A stretch of 64,000 nt of DNA from Streptomyces resistomycificus (lineage in GTDB: Bacteria; Actinomycetota; Actinomycetes; Streptomycetales; Streptomycetaceae): NCBI RefSeq assembly GCF_001514265.1, contig NZ_KQ948988.1, forward strand, positions 248,001 through 312,000. The letters run 5' to 3'. Positions within the stretch are counted from its first letter, which is position 1, and the number at the start of each line of letters is the position of its first letter. Of the stretch, positions 52,896 through 61,506 are shown in pieces. The position numbers and the translations under genes are program-made. The notes beneath the pieces were generated by a model, which had not been told where the DNA came from, searched no databases, and saw nothing but the letters and a program-made list of their open reading frames with translations.

Positions 52896-53602
52896 CAGTG
52901 CAGTCCGCACTCGGTCTTGCTGCGGCCCGCCCAGCGGCCGGCACGCGCGTCCTCGCCCTCCAGGACGCGGCGGGTGCAGGGTGCGCAGCCGACGGAGGCG
53001 TAGCCGTCCATCAGCAGCGGGTTGGTCAGTACGCCGTGCTCCGCGACGTAGGCGTCCACGTCGTCCTGCGTCCAGCGGGCGATCGGCGAGATCTTGACCT
53101 TCCGGCGCTTCTCGTCCCAGCCGACGACCGGGGTGTTCGCCCGGGTCGGGGACTCGTCGCGGCGCAGGCCGGTCGCCCAGGCCTGGTAGGCCGTCAGGCC
53201 CTCCTCCAGCGGCTGGACCTTGCGCATCTTGCAGCACAGGTCGGGGTCGCGGTCGTGCAGCCTGGGACCGAACTCGGCGTCCTGCTCGGCGACCGTCCGG
53301 CGCGGGGTGAGCGTGATGACGTTGACGTCCATCACGGCCTCGACCGCGTCCCGGGTCCCGATGGTCTCCGGGAAGTGGTAGCCGGTGTCGAGGAAGACGA
53401 CGTCCACGCCCTTGCGTACCCGGGAGGCCAGGTGGGCGACCACCGCGTCCTCCATCGAGGAGGTCACGCAGAAGCGGGGGCCGAAGGTGTCGACCGCCCA
53501 CTGGAGGATCTCCAGCGCGGTGGCGTCCTCCAGCTCGCGGCCGGCCCGCTCGGCGAGCTCCTTGAGATCGGCTGTCGTGCGTTCTTCCTGAGTCGTCGTC
53601 AT
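52895..53602 (-). CDS. cysH: APS reductase (iron-sulfur, thioredoxin-dependent)
   Basis: Reductase of 235 residues turning APS into sulfite. Cys123-Cys124 (DLCCKMRKVQPL) and Cys206/Cys209 (SVGCAPCTRR) bind the [4Fe-4S] cluster that marks APS- rather than PAPS-specific enzymes. Active-site Cys232 lies in the C-terminal ECGLH. ATG overlaps the stop of the small zinc-ribbon gene (ATGA). Confidence 0.95.
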   Translation of the reverse strand: MTTTQEERTTADLKELAERAGRELEDATALEILQWAVDTFGPRFCVTSSMEDAVVAHLASRVRKGVDVVFLDTGYHFPETIGTRDAVEAVMDVNVITLTPRRTVAEQDAEFGPRLHDRDPDLCCKMRKVQPLEEGLTAYQAWATGLRRDESPTRANTPVVGWDEKRRKVKISPIARWTQDDVDAYVAEHGVLTNPLLMDGYASVGCAPCTRRVLEGEDARAGRWAGRSKTECGLH

Positions 53603-53787
53603 ATCTGATCTCCCCCTGCGTCGGAGTGCTGAAGGCCCCGGGCGAGCAGCCCGAGGAACTTCAACTGGAATGCGCGGCTGCACGCCGCGCATTCCCACGC
53701 GCCGTGGCTGCCTTCCAGGGCCTCACTGGGCCGGAGGTCCTCGTCGCCGCAGTAGGGGCAGTAGAAGGGGGCGGCTCGCTCGCTCAT
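53599..53787 (-). CDS. Small CxxC...CxxC zinc-ribbon-like protein in the sulfur operon
   Basis: Protein of 62 residues with CPYC and CAAC pairs 23 residues apart, which would bind zinc or an iron-sulfur cluster, and a short amphipathic tail. It overlaps both neighbours by four bases (ATGA), between sulfite reductase and cysH. The tight fit implies a role in sulfite or APS reduction, possibly as a small electron carrier or assembly factor, but no family function is known to me. Confidence 0.8.
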   Translation of the reverse strand: MSERAAPFYCPYCGDEDLRPSEALEGSHGAWECAACSRAFQLKFLGLLARGLQHSDAGGDQI

Positions 53788-55481
53788 GACAGGGCCTCCT
53801 CGGAAGCACGGGTCGCCCAGGCGGCGAACCGCTCACCTTCCTCGCGCTCCTCCTGGAACCGCTTCAGGACGCGCTCGACGTAGTCGGGCAGTTCCTCGGA
53901 GGTGACCTTCAGGCCGCGCACCTTGCGGCCGAAACCGGCCTCCAGACCGAGCGCGCCACCCAGGTGCACCTGGTAGCCCTCGACCTGCTCGCCCTGGTCG
54001 TTGAGCATGAGCTGGCCCTTGAGACCGATGTCCGCCACCTGGATACGGGCGCAGGCGTTGGGGCAGCCGTTGAGGTTGATGGTGATCGGCTCGTCGAACT
54101 CCGGGATCCGGCGCTCCAGCTCGTCGATCAGCGCGGAGCCGCGTGCCTTGGTCTCGACGATGGCGAGCTTGCAGTACTCGATGCCGGTGCAGGCCATGGT
54201 GCCGCGCCGGAACGGGGACGGCTTGGCGGTCAGGTCCAGTGCCTCCAGGGCCTCGACCAGCGACTCGACCTGTGTCTCCTCGACGTCGAGGACGATCATC
54301 TTCTGCTCGACGGTGGTGCGGACGCGGCCCGAGCCGTGCGCCTCGGCGAGCTCCGCGATCTTCGTCAGGGTGGCGCCGTCCACGCGGCCCACGCGCGGGG
54401 CGAAACCGACGTAGAAGCGGCCGTCCTTCTGACGGTGCACGCCGACGTGGTCGCGCCAGCGCTCCACGGGCTGGGCGGGGGCCGGGCCGTCGACGAGCTC
54501 ACGCTTGAGGTACTCGTCCTGCAGGATCTGGCGGAACTTCTCCGGGCCCCAGTCGGCGACCAGGAACTTCAGACGGGCGCGGGTGCGCAGCCGCCGGTAG
54601 CCGTAGTCGCGGAAGATGCCGATCACGCCCGCCCAGACGTCCGGGACCTCGTCCAGCGGGACCCAGGCGCCGAGCCGGACGCCGATCTTCGGGTTGGTGG
54701 ACAGACCGCCGCCGACCCACAGGTCGAAACCGGGACCGTGCTCGGGGTGGTTCACGCCGACGAACGCGACGTCGTTGATCTCGTGGGCGACGTCGAGGAG
54801 CGGGGAACCGGAGATCGCCGTCTTGAACTTGCGCGGCAGGTTGGAGAACTCCTTGCTGCCGATGTAGCGGCTGTGGATCTCGTCCATGGCCGGAGTGCCG
54901 TCGATGATCTCGTCCGCGGCGATACCGGCGACCGGCGAGCCGATGATGACGCGCGGGGTGTCGCCGCAGGCCTCCGTGGTGGACAGACCGACCGCCTCCA
55001 GGCGGTTCCAGATCTCCGGCACGTCCTCGATGCGGATCCAGTGGTACTGCACGTTCTGCCGGTCGGTGATGTCGGCGGTGCCGCGCGCGAACTCCTGCGA
55101 GATCTCGCCGATCACCCGCAGCTGCGCGGTGGTGAGCCGGCCGCCGTCGATGCGGACGCGGAGCATGAAGTACTTGTCGTCCAGCTCCTCCGGCTCCAGG
55201 ATCGCGGTCTTGCCGCCGTCGATCCCGGGCTTGCGCTGGGTGTACAGCCCCCACCAGCGCATCCGGCCGCGCAGGTCGTTGGGGTCGATCGAGTCGAAAC
55301 CGCGCTTCGAGTAGATCGTCTCAATGCGTGTCCGCACATTGAGACCGTCATCGTCCTTCTTGAACTGCTCGTTGCCGTTGAGCGGGGTGAAGTGTCCCGC
55401 GGCCCACTGGCCCTCACCGCGGTGACGGCTCACCTTGCGGCGGGGAGTCGCGGCGGCAGGCTTCTGCGGGGTGGCGGCCAT
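53784..55481 (-). CDS. sir: Ferredoxin-type nitrite/sulfite reductase (assimilatory sulfite reductase)
   Basis: Siroheme-[4Fe-4S] reductase of 565 residues that reduces sulfite to sulfide. The cluster/siroheme ligands are in RRGTMACTGIEYCKLA (Cys-x5-Cys) and NLNGCPNACARIQVAD (Cys-x3-Cys). N-terminal DLRGRMRWWGLYTQRKPGIDGG and HWIRIEDVPEIWNRLE are typical. Context with cysH and siroheme chelatase favours sulfite over nitrite. ATG start; no close ribosome site but a 19-residue leader ORF lies 129 bases upstream. First main gene of the sulfur array. Confidence 0.93.
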   Translation of the reverse strand: MAATPQKPAAATPRRKVSRHRGEGQWAAGHFTPLNGNEQFKKDDDGLNVRTRIETIYSKRGFDSIDPNDLRGRMRWWGLYTQRKPGIDGGKTAILEPEELDDKYFMLRVRIDGGRLTTAQLRVIGEISQEFARGTADITDRQNVQYHWIRIEDVPEIWNRLEAVGLSTTEACGDTPRVIIGSPVAGIAADEIIDGTPAMDEIHSRYIGSKEFSNLPRKFKTAISGSPLLDVAHEINDVAFVGVNHPEHGPGFDLWVGGGLSTNPKIGVRLGAWVPLDEVPDVWAGVIGIFRDYGYRRLRTRARLKFLVADWGPEKFRQILQDEYLKRELVDGPAPAQPVERWRDHVGVHRQKDGRFYVGFAPRVGRVDGATLTKIAELAEAHGSGRVRTTVEQKMIVLDVEETQVESLVEALEALDLTAKPSPFRRGTMACTGIEYCKLAIVETKARGSALIDELERRIPEFDEPITINLNGCPNACARIQVADIGLKGQLMLNDQGEQVEGYQVHLGGALGLEAGFGRKVRGLKVTSEELPDYVERVLKRFQEEREEGERFAAWATRASEEALS

Positions 55482-55609
55482 GGTTGATACGTCCTTCGGG
55501 ACAGGCGGGAAACGCGGCTCTGACCTGCGCGCGCGGGCGCATGGGGGACATGCGCGTCTTTGCGCAGGTGGAGACGGAAGTCAGGAATGTCGGGTGTCGC
55601 TGCGGCTCG

Positions 55610-55669
55610 TCAGCGCGCCGGACAGATGGCGCTGGACATGCGGCCGAGGTCGACGTGTCGTCGACTCAC
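55610..55669 (-). CDS. Leader peptide upstream of sulfite reductase (cysteine attenuation type)
   Basis: A GTG-started ORF encodes MSRRHVDLGRMSSAICPAR. It fits the short actinobacterial 'putative leader peptides' carrying RRHVDL and a Cys near the end that I recall lying before sulfur-metabolism genes, where a cysteine codon near the stop allows attenuation by cysteine supply. It lies between the promoter region and sir on the same strand. Confidence 0.75.
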   Translation of the reverse strand: MSRRHVDLGRMSSAICPAR

Positions 55670-55748
55670 CAAGGCAATTCCAGTTCCAGACATGACGGAA
55701 GCGTGTCATGGCGATCTGGACACAGTCCAGCTTCGTCCGTCATGTGGA

Positions 55749-55779
55749 CACCCTTGTCCCGCAGGGTGAGACAAGGGTG
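55749..55779. terminator. Hairpin between the GNAT gene and the sir leader
   Basis: CACCCTTGTC pairs perfectly with GACAAGGGTG around an 11-base loop. It lies downstream of the leftward GNAT gene and upstream of the sir leader peptide, so it probably isolates the sulfur operon. Confidence 0.65.
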
Positions 55780-55820
55780 TTCTCGGTCACATGGACCGAA
55801 TGAGGTCTTGTCGGCCCAGG

Positions 55821-56393
55821 TCAGGACGGGTAGGCGCCCGGCCAGGGGCCGGGCGCGGTCACGTCCGGCTCCTCCTCGACCTTGGTGTCGAACAGCTGGA
55901 AGCCCCGGCGCAGGTAGTTGTCCATCGCGTGCTCGCCGTCCAGGCTGCAGGTGTGCAGCCACACCCGCTTGGTCGCGGCCAGTCCGGGCCAGCGGTCCGC
56001 GAGGTCCCAGGCGCGCGCGACGCCGTACGACAGCAGGTGCCCGCCGATCCGCCGGCCGCGGAAGGCCGGAATCAGCCCGAAGTAGACGATCTCCACGACC
56101 CCGTCGTCCTGCGGCTCCAGCTCCACGTACCCGGCAGGCGTCCCGTGGTCGTGGGCGACCCAGGTCTCCACCCCGGGACGGCCCAGGTGCTCCTGCCACC
56201 GTGCGTACGTCCAGCCCAGCCGGTCGATCCAGCGGATGTCCCCGCCGACCGACGCGTACAGGAAGCGGCTGAACTCGGGGGAGGGGACCTCGGAGCGCAC
56301 GATCCGCACGTCCCCCTCCGGCGCGGCGGCCGGGAGGAGGTCGGTCGGGGAGGTCTGCTCCAGGGACCAGGTGGTCACGGGGATGTTGGTCAT
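55821..56393 (-). CDS. GNAT-family N-acetyltransferase
   Basis: Acetyltransferase of 190 residues with the GNAT core VEIVYFGLIPAFRGRRIGGHLLSYGV (acetyl-CoA loop R-x-x-G-x-G/A variant) and VWLHTCSLDGEHAMDNYLRRGFQLF. ATG start. It follows the secreted-protein gene by 17 bases and is probably co-transcribed with it. Substrate unknown. Confidence 0.85.
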   Translation of the reverse strand: MTNIPVTTWSLEQTSPTDLLPAAAPEGDVRIVRSEVPSPEFSRFLYASVGGDIRWIDRLGWTYARWQEHLGRPGVETWVAHDHGTPAGYVELEPQDDGVVEIVYFGLIPAFRGRRIGGHLLSYGVARAWDLADRWPGLAATKRVWLHTCSLDGEHAMDNYLRRGFQLFDTKVEEEPDVTAPGPWPGAYPS

Positions 56394-56410
56394 GGCCGCC
56401 AGGGAACCAT

Positions 56411-57682
56411 CTACCCCAGCGCTGTGTCGACCGAGGCCAGCGGCAGCGCGAACAGCATCCGGCCCGACTGGGACCAGACCTCGCCGGTCGCCTCCCAGTA
56501 GGACAGCGACGGCGTACGCGCGCTCCAGCAGTGCTGGGTGTCCTCCGAGCCGCACCGGGTGGCCCGCGCCTCGTCGCCGTCCTGGCGCCACAGCGTGCCG
56601 CGCCCGTCCCGCTCCTCGGAGGCACGGCTCAGGTACCACTCGGAGCGGTACGACAGGACGCCGCCGACGTCGTCCGCCTTGGCCTCGTACGCCTCGGTGG
56701 CGTCCACGCGCCCGGCGAAGTCGGTGGCCGGCAGTCCGGAACGGGCCGGGTCGGTGCCGAAGGAGTAGCGCCACAGGAGGGCCGGGCCGTCGCCGTCCGC
56801 CGGGGCCCGCCCGCTCGCGACCAGGCTGTCGGGGACGGTGCTGCGGTCGAGGGAGAGGCCCGTGGGGCGGTCGGCGTCGGTGCCGGCCGGCCGGTAGGAG
56901 CCGACGGCGGGCAGTACGTACCGGGAGCCGTGCGCCGACCAGCCGCCGCGCACCCGGCCGACCGCGGCACTGTCCACGGTCGCGCGCTGGACGCGGTTCA
57001 TGTCGAAGGCGTACAGGCCGTCGGAGGCGGTGACCAGCAGCTTGTCCTGGTACCAGACCATGCCGGAGACGTCCGAGTCCAGGGCCCGGTAGTCGCGCCC
57101 GCCGTCGACCGGGACGGTGAGCAGGACCCAGGTGTAGGTGAGACGGTCCAGGTCGTTCGCGTCGACGAAGGCGACCCGGGCGATGCCGTGGCCCGCCGTG
57201 GCGTTCTGGGACCAGCCGGAGAGGATCACACGGTTGCGTCCCCACAGGCCGTCGTCGTCCGCGTCGCCGGAGGTGGTGACCGCCCCCGCCCGCCAGGAGT
57301 GGGTGTCGGCGGCGTCCCAGCAGTGGGCCCGGGTGGCCGCGGGTTCGACGGGCAGTGCCTCGAGGTCCTCGGCCGGGCAGTCGGCCGCGGCACGCAGGCT
57401 GTGGTCGGCGTCGTCGAGGACCGCGCTCACGCCCACCGGCCGGCCCATCGTCGAGGCGAGGCGGTCGAGGGTGGCCTCGGGCACCAGCTGTTCCTGCAGC
57501 CGCAGGGAGGCGATCCGCTCCGCCGAGGTGACCGGCTTCAGCCCGCCGGGATCCTCACCGTCGGTGGCCTGGGACGCGCTGATTATGGTGGCGGCGCCGG
57601 TCAGGGCGAGGGCGGTCCCGGCCAGGAAGGCGCGAAGCGCCCTGCCCCGCCTGCGTCGGCGGTGTCTCCCGCGGTGTTTCAT
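56411..57682 (-). CDS. Secreted hypothetical protein
   Basis: Protein of 423 residues with a very basic N-terminus (MKHRGRHRRRRRGRALRAF) and a hydrophobic signal (about 19-35). The long exported part has repeated short beta-like motifs with Trp (GMVWYQDKLLVTASDGLYAF, GWSAHGSRYVLPAVGSY, LSYRSEWYLSR) suggestive of a beta-propeller, and four scattered cysteines. No catalytic motif recognised. ATG at 57682 chosen because the signal starts there. Confidence 0.75.
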   Translation of the reverse strand: MKHRGRHRRRRRGRALRAFLAGTALALTGAATIISASQATDGEDPGGLKPVTSAERIASLRLQEQLVPEATLDRLASTMGRPVGVSAVLDDADHSLRAAADCPAEDLEALPVEPAATRAHCWDAADTHSWRAGAVTTSGDADDDGLWGRNRVILSGWSQNATAGHGIARVAFVDANDLDRLTYTWVLLTVPVDGGRDYRALDSDVSGMVWYQDKLLVTASDGLYAFDMNRVQRATVDSAAVGRVRGGWSAHGSRYVLPAVGSYRPAGTDADRPTGLSLDRSTVPDSLVASGRAPADGDGPALLWRYSFGTDPARSGLPATDFAGRVDATEAYEAKADDVGGVLSYRSEWYLSRASEERDGRGTLWRQDGDEARATRCGSEDTQHCWSARTPSLSYWEATGEVWSQSGRMLFALPLASVDTALG

Positions 57683-57861
57683 TCGTCCTCCCGAGGCGGG
57701 CCAACTGCGCCTACTGATCCGTACGTTGACCGAGGAGCAGGTGGGGTGGCCCGTAGGGGATGCTACGGCAGTGGGTGGTGGTTGGGGGCGAAGAACCTGC
57801 AATTATGCGGAACATGCACCCTGATGCTGTTCGGTTCGGTGGTGCTGTCGACCGGTGTTGT

Positions 57862-59151
57862 TCAGTCGTGCCCGTTCGTCGCCCGGGCGGCGACCACCGT
57901 CGGCGACGTCGAGCAGGGCGGCAGGTCCCGCGGGTCGGCCGGGAGGAGCACCTCGATCTCCGCGTCCTCGCAGAAACGATACGGCCGATGCTCCAGAAAG
58001 CCCCCGAGATAGCGCCGTACCCGGGACATCTCGGCCCGCACGGTCACCGTGCGGGCCGGATCGCCGAACAGGTCCTCGGCCAGGCCCGCCGCGCTGCGGC
58101 CGGTGCGGTGCAGCGCCAGCAGATAGAGCAACTCGGCGTGCCGGGGACTGAGTTCACGGCTCCAGGAGCCCGCCGAACCCGACACCGTCACCGACCAGTG
58201 CCGCGGCCGCGCCAGGTCCAGCACGATCCGGGTGGCGCTGTGCGGCACCGCGCCCTCGGTGGCCCGGACCAGCCAGCCGCCCGGCAACGGCTCCAGCGCG
58301 CACGGCCCGAGCGACGGCAGCCACCGACGCCCCGGCGTCAGCGACTTGGGCAGCGGGATCCGGTTCGTGTACGGCATGCCGGTCACCGCGGCGGTCCAGC
58401 CGTCCCGGTCCACCACCGCGGCCCGGCCGGCCAGCCGGGCCAGCACCGGGGCGGCCACCGCGCGCAGTTGCTCCAGCGAGGCCACGTGCAGCTCACGCAG
58501 CCGGGCCTCGGCGAGCTTGGCCACCGAGTCGACCCAGGCGAGCGTGGCCGGGTGCATCGTCTCCAGCGGCCCGCTCACGTCCACCACGCCGATCAGCCGG
58601 CCGTCCCTGGGGTCGGTGACGGGGGCGCCGGTGCAGGTCCAGGTGGCGTGCGAGCGGACGAAGTGCTCGGAGGCGAAGACCTGCACGGGACGCCGTACGA
58701 CCGCCGGGGTGCCCACCCCGTTGGTGCCGACGACGTCCTCCCGCCAGTCGGCGCCGAGTTCGAAGCCGAGCCCGTCCGCCTTGCGCAGTACCGGCGAACT
58801 GCCCTCCCGCCACAGCACGCGGCTCTGCTCGTCGGCGACCACCATGATGTGGTGGGAGACGTCCGCGACCGACAGCAGCCCCTCCCGCAGTACCGGCAGC
58901 ACATGTCTGAGGACCGTGGTCTCCCGGCGCCGCTGCACCTCCTCGCGGGACAGCAGCCCCGAGCGGAAGCCGTGGTCGGGATCGACGCCGCCGCGCAGCA
59001 TGCGTTCCCAGGACTCCTCGATCACCGGCCGTGGCGCCACCGGGGTGCGCTGCCCCGCGAGCCTGGCGGAGCGGACCTCGCTGAGTACGCGGGCGGCACG
59101 AGCCGAGTCCACGGCGGCGAGTTGCGTCACGTCCGCCGACGAGAGCGCCAC
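57862..59151 (-). CDS. GAF-domain transcriptional regulator (AcoR-like sensor without AAA domain)
   Basis: Regulator of 429 residues. N-terminal region with VIEESWERMLRGGVDPDHGF and a GAF domain (about 80-230, including DVVGTNGVGTPAVVRRPVQVFASEHF and VIDVSGPLETMHPATLAWV-like text), both typical of AcoR/AraC-type acetoin or alcohol regulators. The AAA domain for sigma-54 is absent. The C-terminal part (about 300-400) has ELSPRHAELLYLLALHRTGRSAAGLAEDLFGD, a winged-HTH. GTG start with GGAGG close by. An inverted repeat upstream (59293-59310) may be its operator. Target gene not in the window. Confidence 0.8.
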   Translation of the reverse strand: MALSSADVTQLAAVDSARAARVLSEVRSARLAGQRTPVAPRPVIEESWERMLRGGVDPDHGFRSGLLSREEVQRRRETTVLRHVLPVLREGLLSVADVSHHIMVVADEQSRVLWREGSSPVLRKADGLGFELGADWREDVVGTNGVGTPAVVRRPVQVFASEHFVRSHATWTCTGAPVTDPRDGRLIGVVDVSGPLETMHPATLAWVDSVAKLAEARLRELHVASLEQLRAVAAPVLARLAGRAAVVDRDGWTAAVTGMPYTNRIPLPKSLTPGRRWLPSLGPCALEPLPGGWLVRATEGAVPHSATRIVLDLARPRHWSVTVSGSAGSWSRELSPRHAELLYLLALHRTGRSAAGLAEDLFGDPARTVTVRAEMSRVRRYLGGFLEHRPYRFCEDAEIEVLLPADPRDLPPCSTSPTVVAARATNGHD

Positions 59152-59462
59152 GGGACCTCCCGGAAGTAGAGCGCGGGGCAACCGGTTACCGAGCGCTTTT
59201 CGGCCACGGTCCGGAAGTCCGTACTGACTGTCCGTCTCATAGTGCCGCCTGCCCGGCTCGGAGGGGCACACTCCGCACACAGCCGCCCACAAGTTGCAAC
59301 CCCCTGCAACCCTGGTGGTCGGCCCCGCCGTGCTCGAAACTTGAGCGACGTCGCCCCAGGCGGCGCACATGGCTCCAACGGGCCAGTGGCGGGGGTGGTG
59401 CCGTGTCGGCGCAGCACCACCCCCAACCTCAACCTCCCGGTTCTCGGGCCGTTCCCCTCCGC
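59152..59462. promoter_or_regulatory. Upstream region of the GAF regulator with GTTGCA-N6-TGCAAC repeat
   Basis: 311 bases with no gene. GTTGCA (59293-59298) and TGCAAC (59305-59310) form a perfect inverted repeat with a 6-base gap, about 140 bases before the regulator start. Confidence 0.45.
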
Positions 59463-61097
59463 TCAGGCCTCCGGCCTGGCCCGGTTCACCACCGACGCCA
59501 GGTCCAGGGTCGACGGCAGCGTCCCGAAGGCCGCGCCCCCGTCGCCGCCCAGCCGGGAGGCACAGAACGCGTCGGCGACCTCCGGGGGCGCGTACCGCAC
59601 GAGCAGCGACCCCTGCAGTACCAGGGCGAGCCGCTCGGTCAGCCGCCGGGCCCGGCCCTCGACGCCCTCCAGGTCGGCGAGTTCGGTCAGCAGATCCTTG
59701 ATCGCCGCGTCCAGCCGGTGATCGGCCCCGCGGGCGGCGCCGACCTCCTGGAGGTAGGCGTTCAGCGCCATCGGCTCCCGTCGCAGCGCGCGCAGCACGT
59801 CCAGCGCCTGGACGTTCCCCGCGCCCTCCCAGATCGAGTTGAGCGGCGACTCGCGCACCAGCCGGGGCATGCCCGACTCCTCGACGTACCCGTTGCCGCC
59901 CAGGCACTCGGACGCCTCGACCGTCACCGGCGTACACCGCTTGGTCACCCAGTACTTGGCGGCCGGTACCGCGATCCTCAGCAGCGCCCGCTCCTGTTCG
60001 CCGCCGTCGTCGTAGGCCGCCGCGAGCCGCAGCGCGAGCGTGGTCGCCGCCTCCGACTCCAGTGCGAGGTCGGCCAGCACGTTGCGCATCAGCGGCTGGT
60101 CGACGAGCTTCGCGCCGAACGCCTCGCGGTGCGTGCAGTGGTGGACGGCCTGCGCGACCGCCTGCCGCATCAGGCCCGCCGAGCCGAGGACGCAGTCGAG
60201 CCGGGTCGCCGCCACCATCTCGATGATGGTGCGCACCCCGTGCCCCTCCTCGCCGACCCGGCGCGCCCAGGTCCCGTCGAACTCGACCTCGCCCGACGCG
60301 TTGGAGCGGTTGCCGAGTTTGTCCTTGAGCCGCTGGATCATGAAGACGTTGCGGGTGTCGTCCTCCAGCACCCGCGGCACCAGGAAGCAGGTCAGCCCCT
60401 GCGGGGCCTGCGCGAGCACCAGGAAGCCGTCCGACATCGGTGCCGAGCAGAACCACTTGTGCCCGGTCAGCTCGTACGTCCCGTCCTCGGCGAGGGGAGT
60501 GGCGGCCGTCGTGTTGGCCCGTACGTCGCTGCCGCCCTGCTTCTCCGTCATGCCCATCCCGAACAGGGCACCCGCCTTCAGCCGGGCGGGCCGCAGCTCA
60601 CGGTCGTAGACCATAGAGGTGAGCCGGGGCTCCCACTCGGCGGCGAGCGCGGGGTCGGTGCGCAGGGCGGGCACCGCCGCGTGGGTCATCGACAGCGGGC
60701 ACAGGTTGCCGGCGTCGACCTGCGTCCACACCACGAACGCGGCCGCCCGGCGCACCTGCCCCGCGGGCCGGGACCAGGCGGCGGTCAGGCCCCCGGAGAC
60801 GCCCTTGCCGAGCAGCCGGTGCCAGGCCGGATGGAAGTCGACCTCGTCGACGCGATGCCCGTGCCGGTCGTGGGTGCGCAGGGTCGGCGGGTTCTCGTTC
60901 GCCTGCGCCCCCCACTCCTGCAGCTGAGCCGAACCGGCGGCCCGGCCGAGCGCCGCCAGCTCGCCACGGACGTCCTCGATCACGCCGGGGGCCGTGTGCC
61001 GGTCCACCGCCGCCGTCAGGACACGGTCCCCGGTGAACACGTCGTACCCGGTCAGCGGCGGAGGCTGATTGCTCACGGTGTGGGTGCTGCCTGCCAT
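59463..61097 (-). CDS. AidB-like acyl-CoA dehydrogenase family flavoprotein
   Basis: Flavoprotein of 544 residues, close to the length of AidB (541). AidB proteins bind FAD and DNA and are linked to protection against alkylating agents. Family traits: the N-terminal NQPPPLTGYDVFTGDRVL, FGMGMTEKQGGSDVRANTT (FAD region), GHKWFCSAPMSD and the C-terminal ECLGGNGYVEESGMPRLVRESPLNSIWEG with the Glu used in active acyl-CoA dehydrogenases not apparent at the usual place. ATG start. Stand-alone. Confidence 0.87.
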   Translation of the reverse strand: MAGSTHTVSNQPPPLTGYDVFTGDRVLTAAVDRHTAPGVIEDVRGELAALGRAAGSAQLQEWGAQANENPPTLRTHDRHGHRVDEVDFHPAWHRLLGKGVSGGLTAAWSRPAGQVRRAAAFVVWTQVDAGNLCPLSMTHAAVPALRTDPALAAEWEPRLTSMVYDRELRPARLKAGALFGMGMTEKQGGSDVRANTTAATPLAEDGTYELTGHKWFCSAPMSDGFLVLAQAPQGLTCFLVPRVLEDDTRNVFMIQRLKDKLGNRSNASGEVEFDGTWARRVGEEGHGVRTIIEMVAATRLDCVLGSAGLMRQAVAQAVHHCTHREAFGAKLVDQPLMRNVLADLALESEAATTLALRLAAAYDDGGEQERALLRIAVPAAKYWVTKRCTPVTVEASECLGGNGYVEESGMPRLVRESPLNSIWEGAGNVQALDVLRALRREPMALNAYLQEVGAARGADHRLDAAIKDLLTELADLEGVEGRARRLTERLALVLQGSLLVRYAPPEVADAFCASRLGGDGGAAFGTLPSTLDLASVVNRARPEA

Positions 61098-61235
61098 GAC
61101 GCGAACCTACCCCGCCCCGCACGCGTCACCACCCGGGCACGACAGCCTGACCGCACGCGGGCCCAGCCCGCCCGGCGCCGGCGTCCCGCCCGGCTTCCCC
61201 CGCGTGTCCCACCCTCGCGCTCACCCCGCCGCCCG

Positions 61236-61391
61236 TCATGTCCCCCTCACGCAAGCTGACGCCGGCGTCGCCGACGGCTCCGGCGCGGCGGTCTGCCAGT
61301 CGTCGCGGTAGACCGTGTCGAGGTAGCGCTCGCCGAGGTCCGGGGCGATGGCCGCCGCCAGCCGACGGATCGTCGGGTGACCGTATGTCCT
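61236..61391 (-). pseudogene. C-terminal remnant of a PLP-dependent (cysteine synthase-like) enzyme
   Basis: One reading frame, closed by a stop at its upstream end, encodes HPTIRRLAAAIAPDLG, then ERYLDTVYRDDWQ, then a low-complexity tail. The APDLGERYLDTVYRDDW phrase looks like the C-terminus of cysteine-synthase-type enzymes. No start or upstream domain is found, and the region before it does not continue the protein in any frame I could follow. Confidence 0.45.
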
Positions 61392-61506
61392 TCACCTGCG
61401 AGGGTTCCGCTTGCCGTGCCCGACATTCCGGCTAACGCGGACATGACAGAAGAATGGTTCGATTTGCTCGTGGAGTGCAGGCAGGCGCGGCGGATACCTT
61501 TAGGTC

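Noticed and set aside
53784..55481. Nitrite reductase for the siroheme enzyme
   Set aside because: The family does not separate the two by eye, but the tight operon with cysH, cysC, cysD, cysN, sulfonate import and no nitrate gene supports sulfite reduction.
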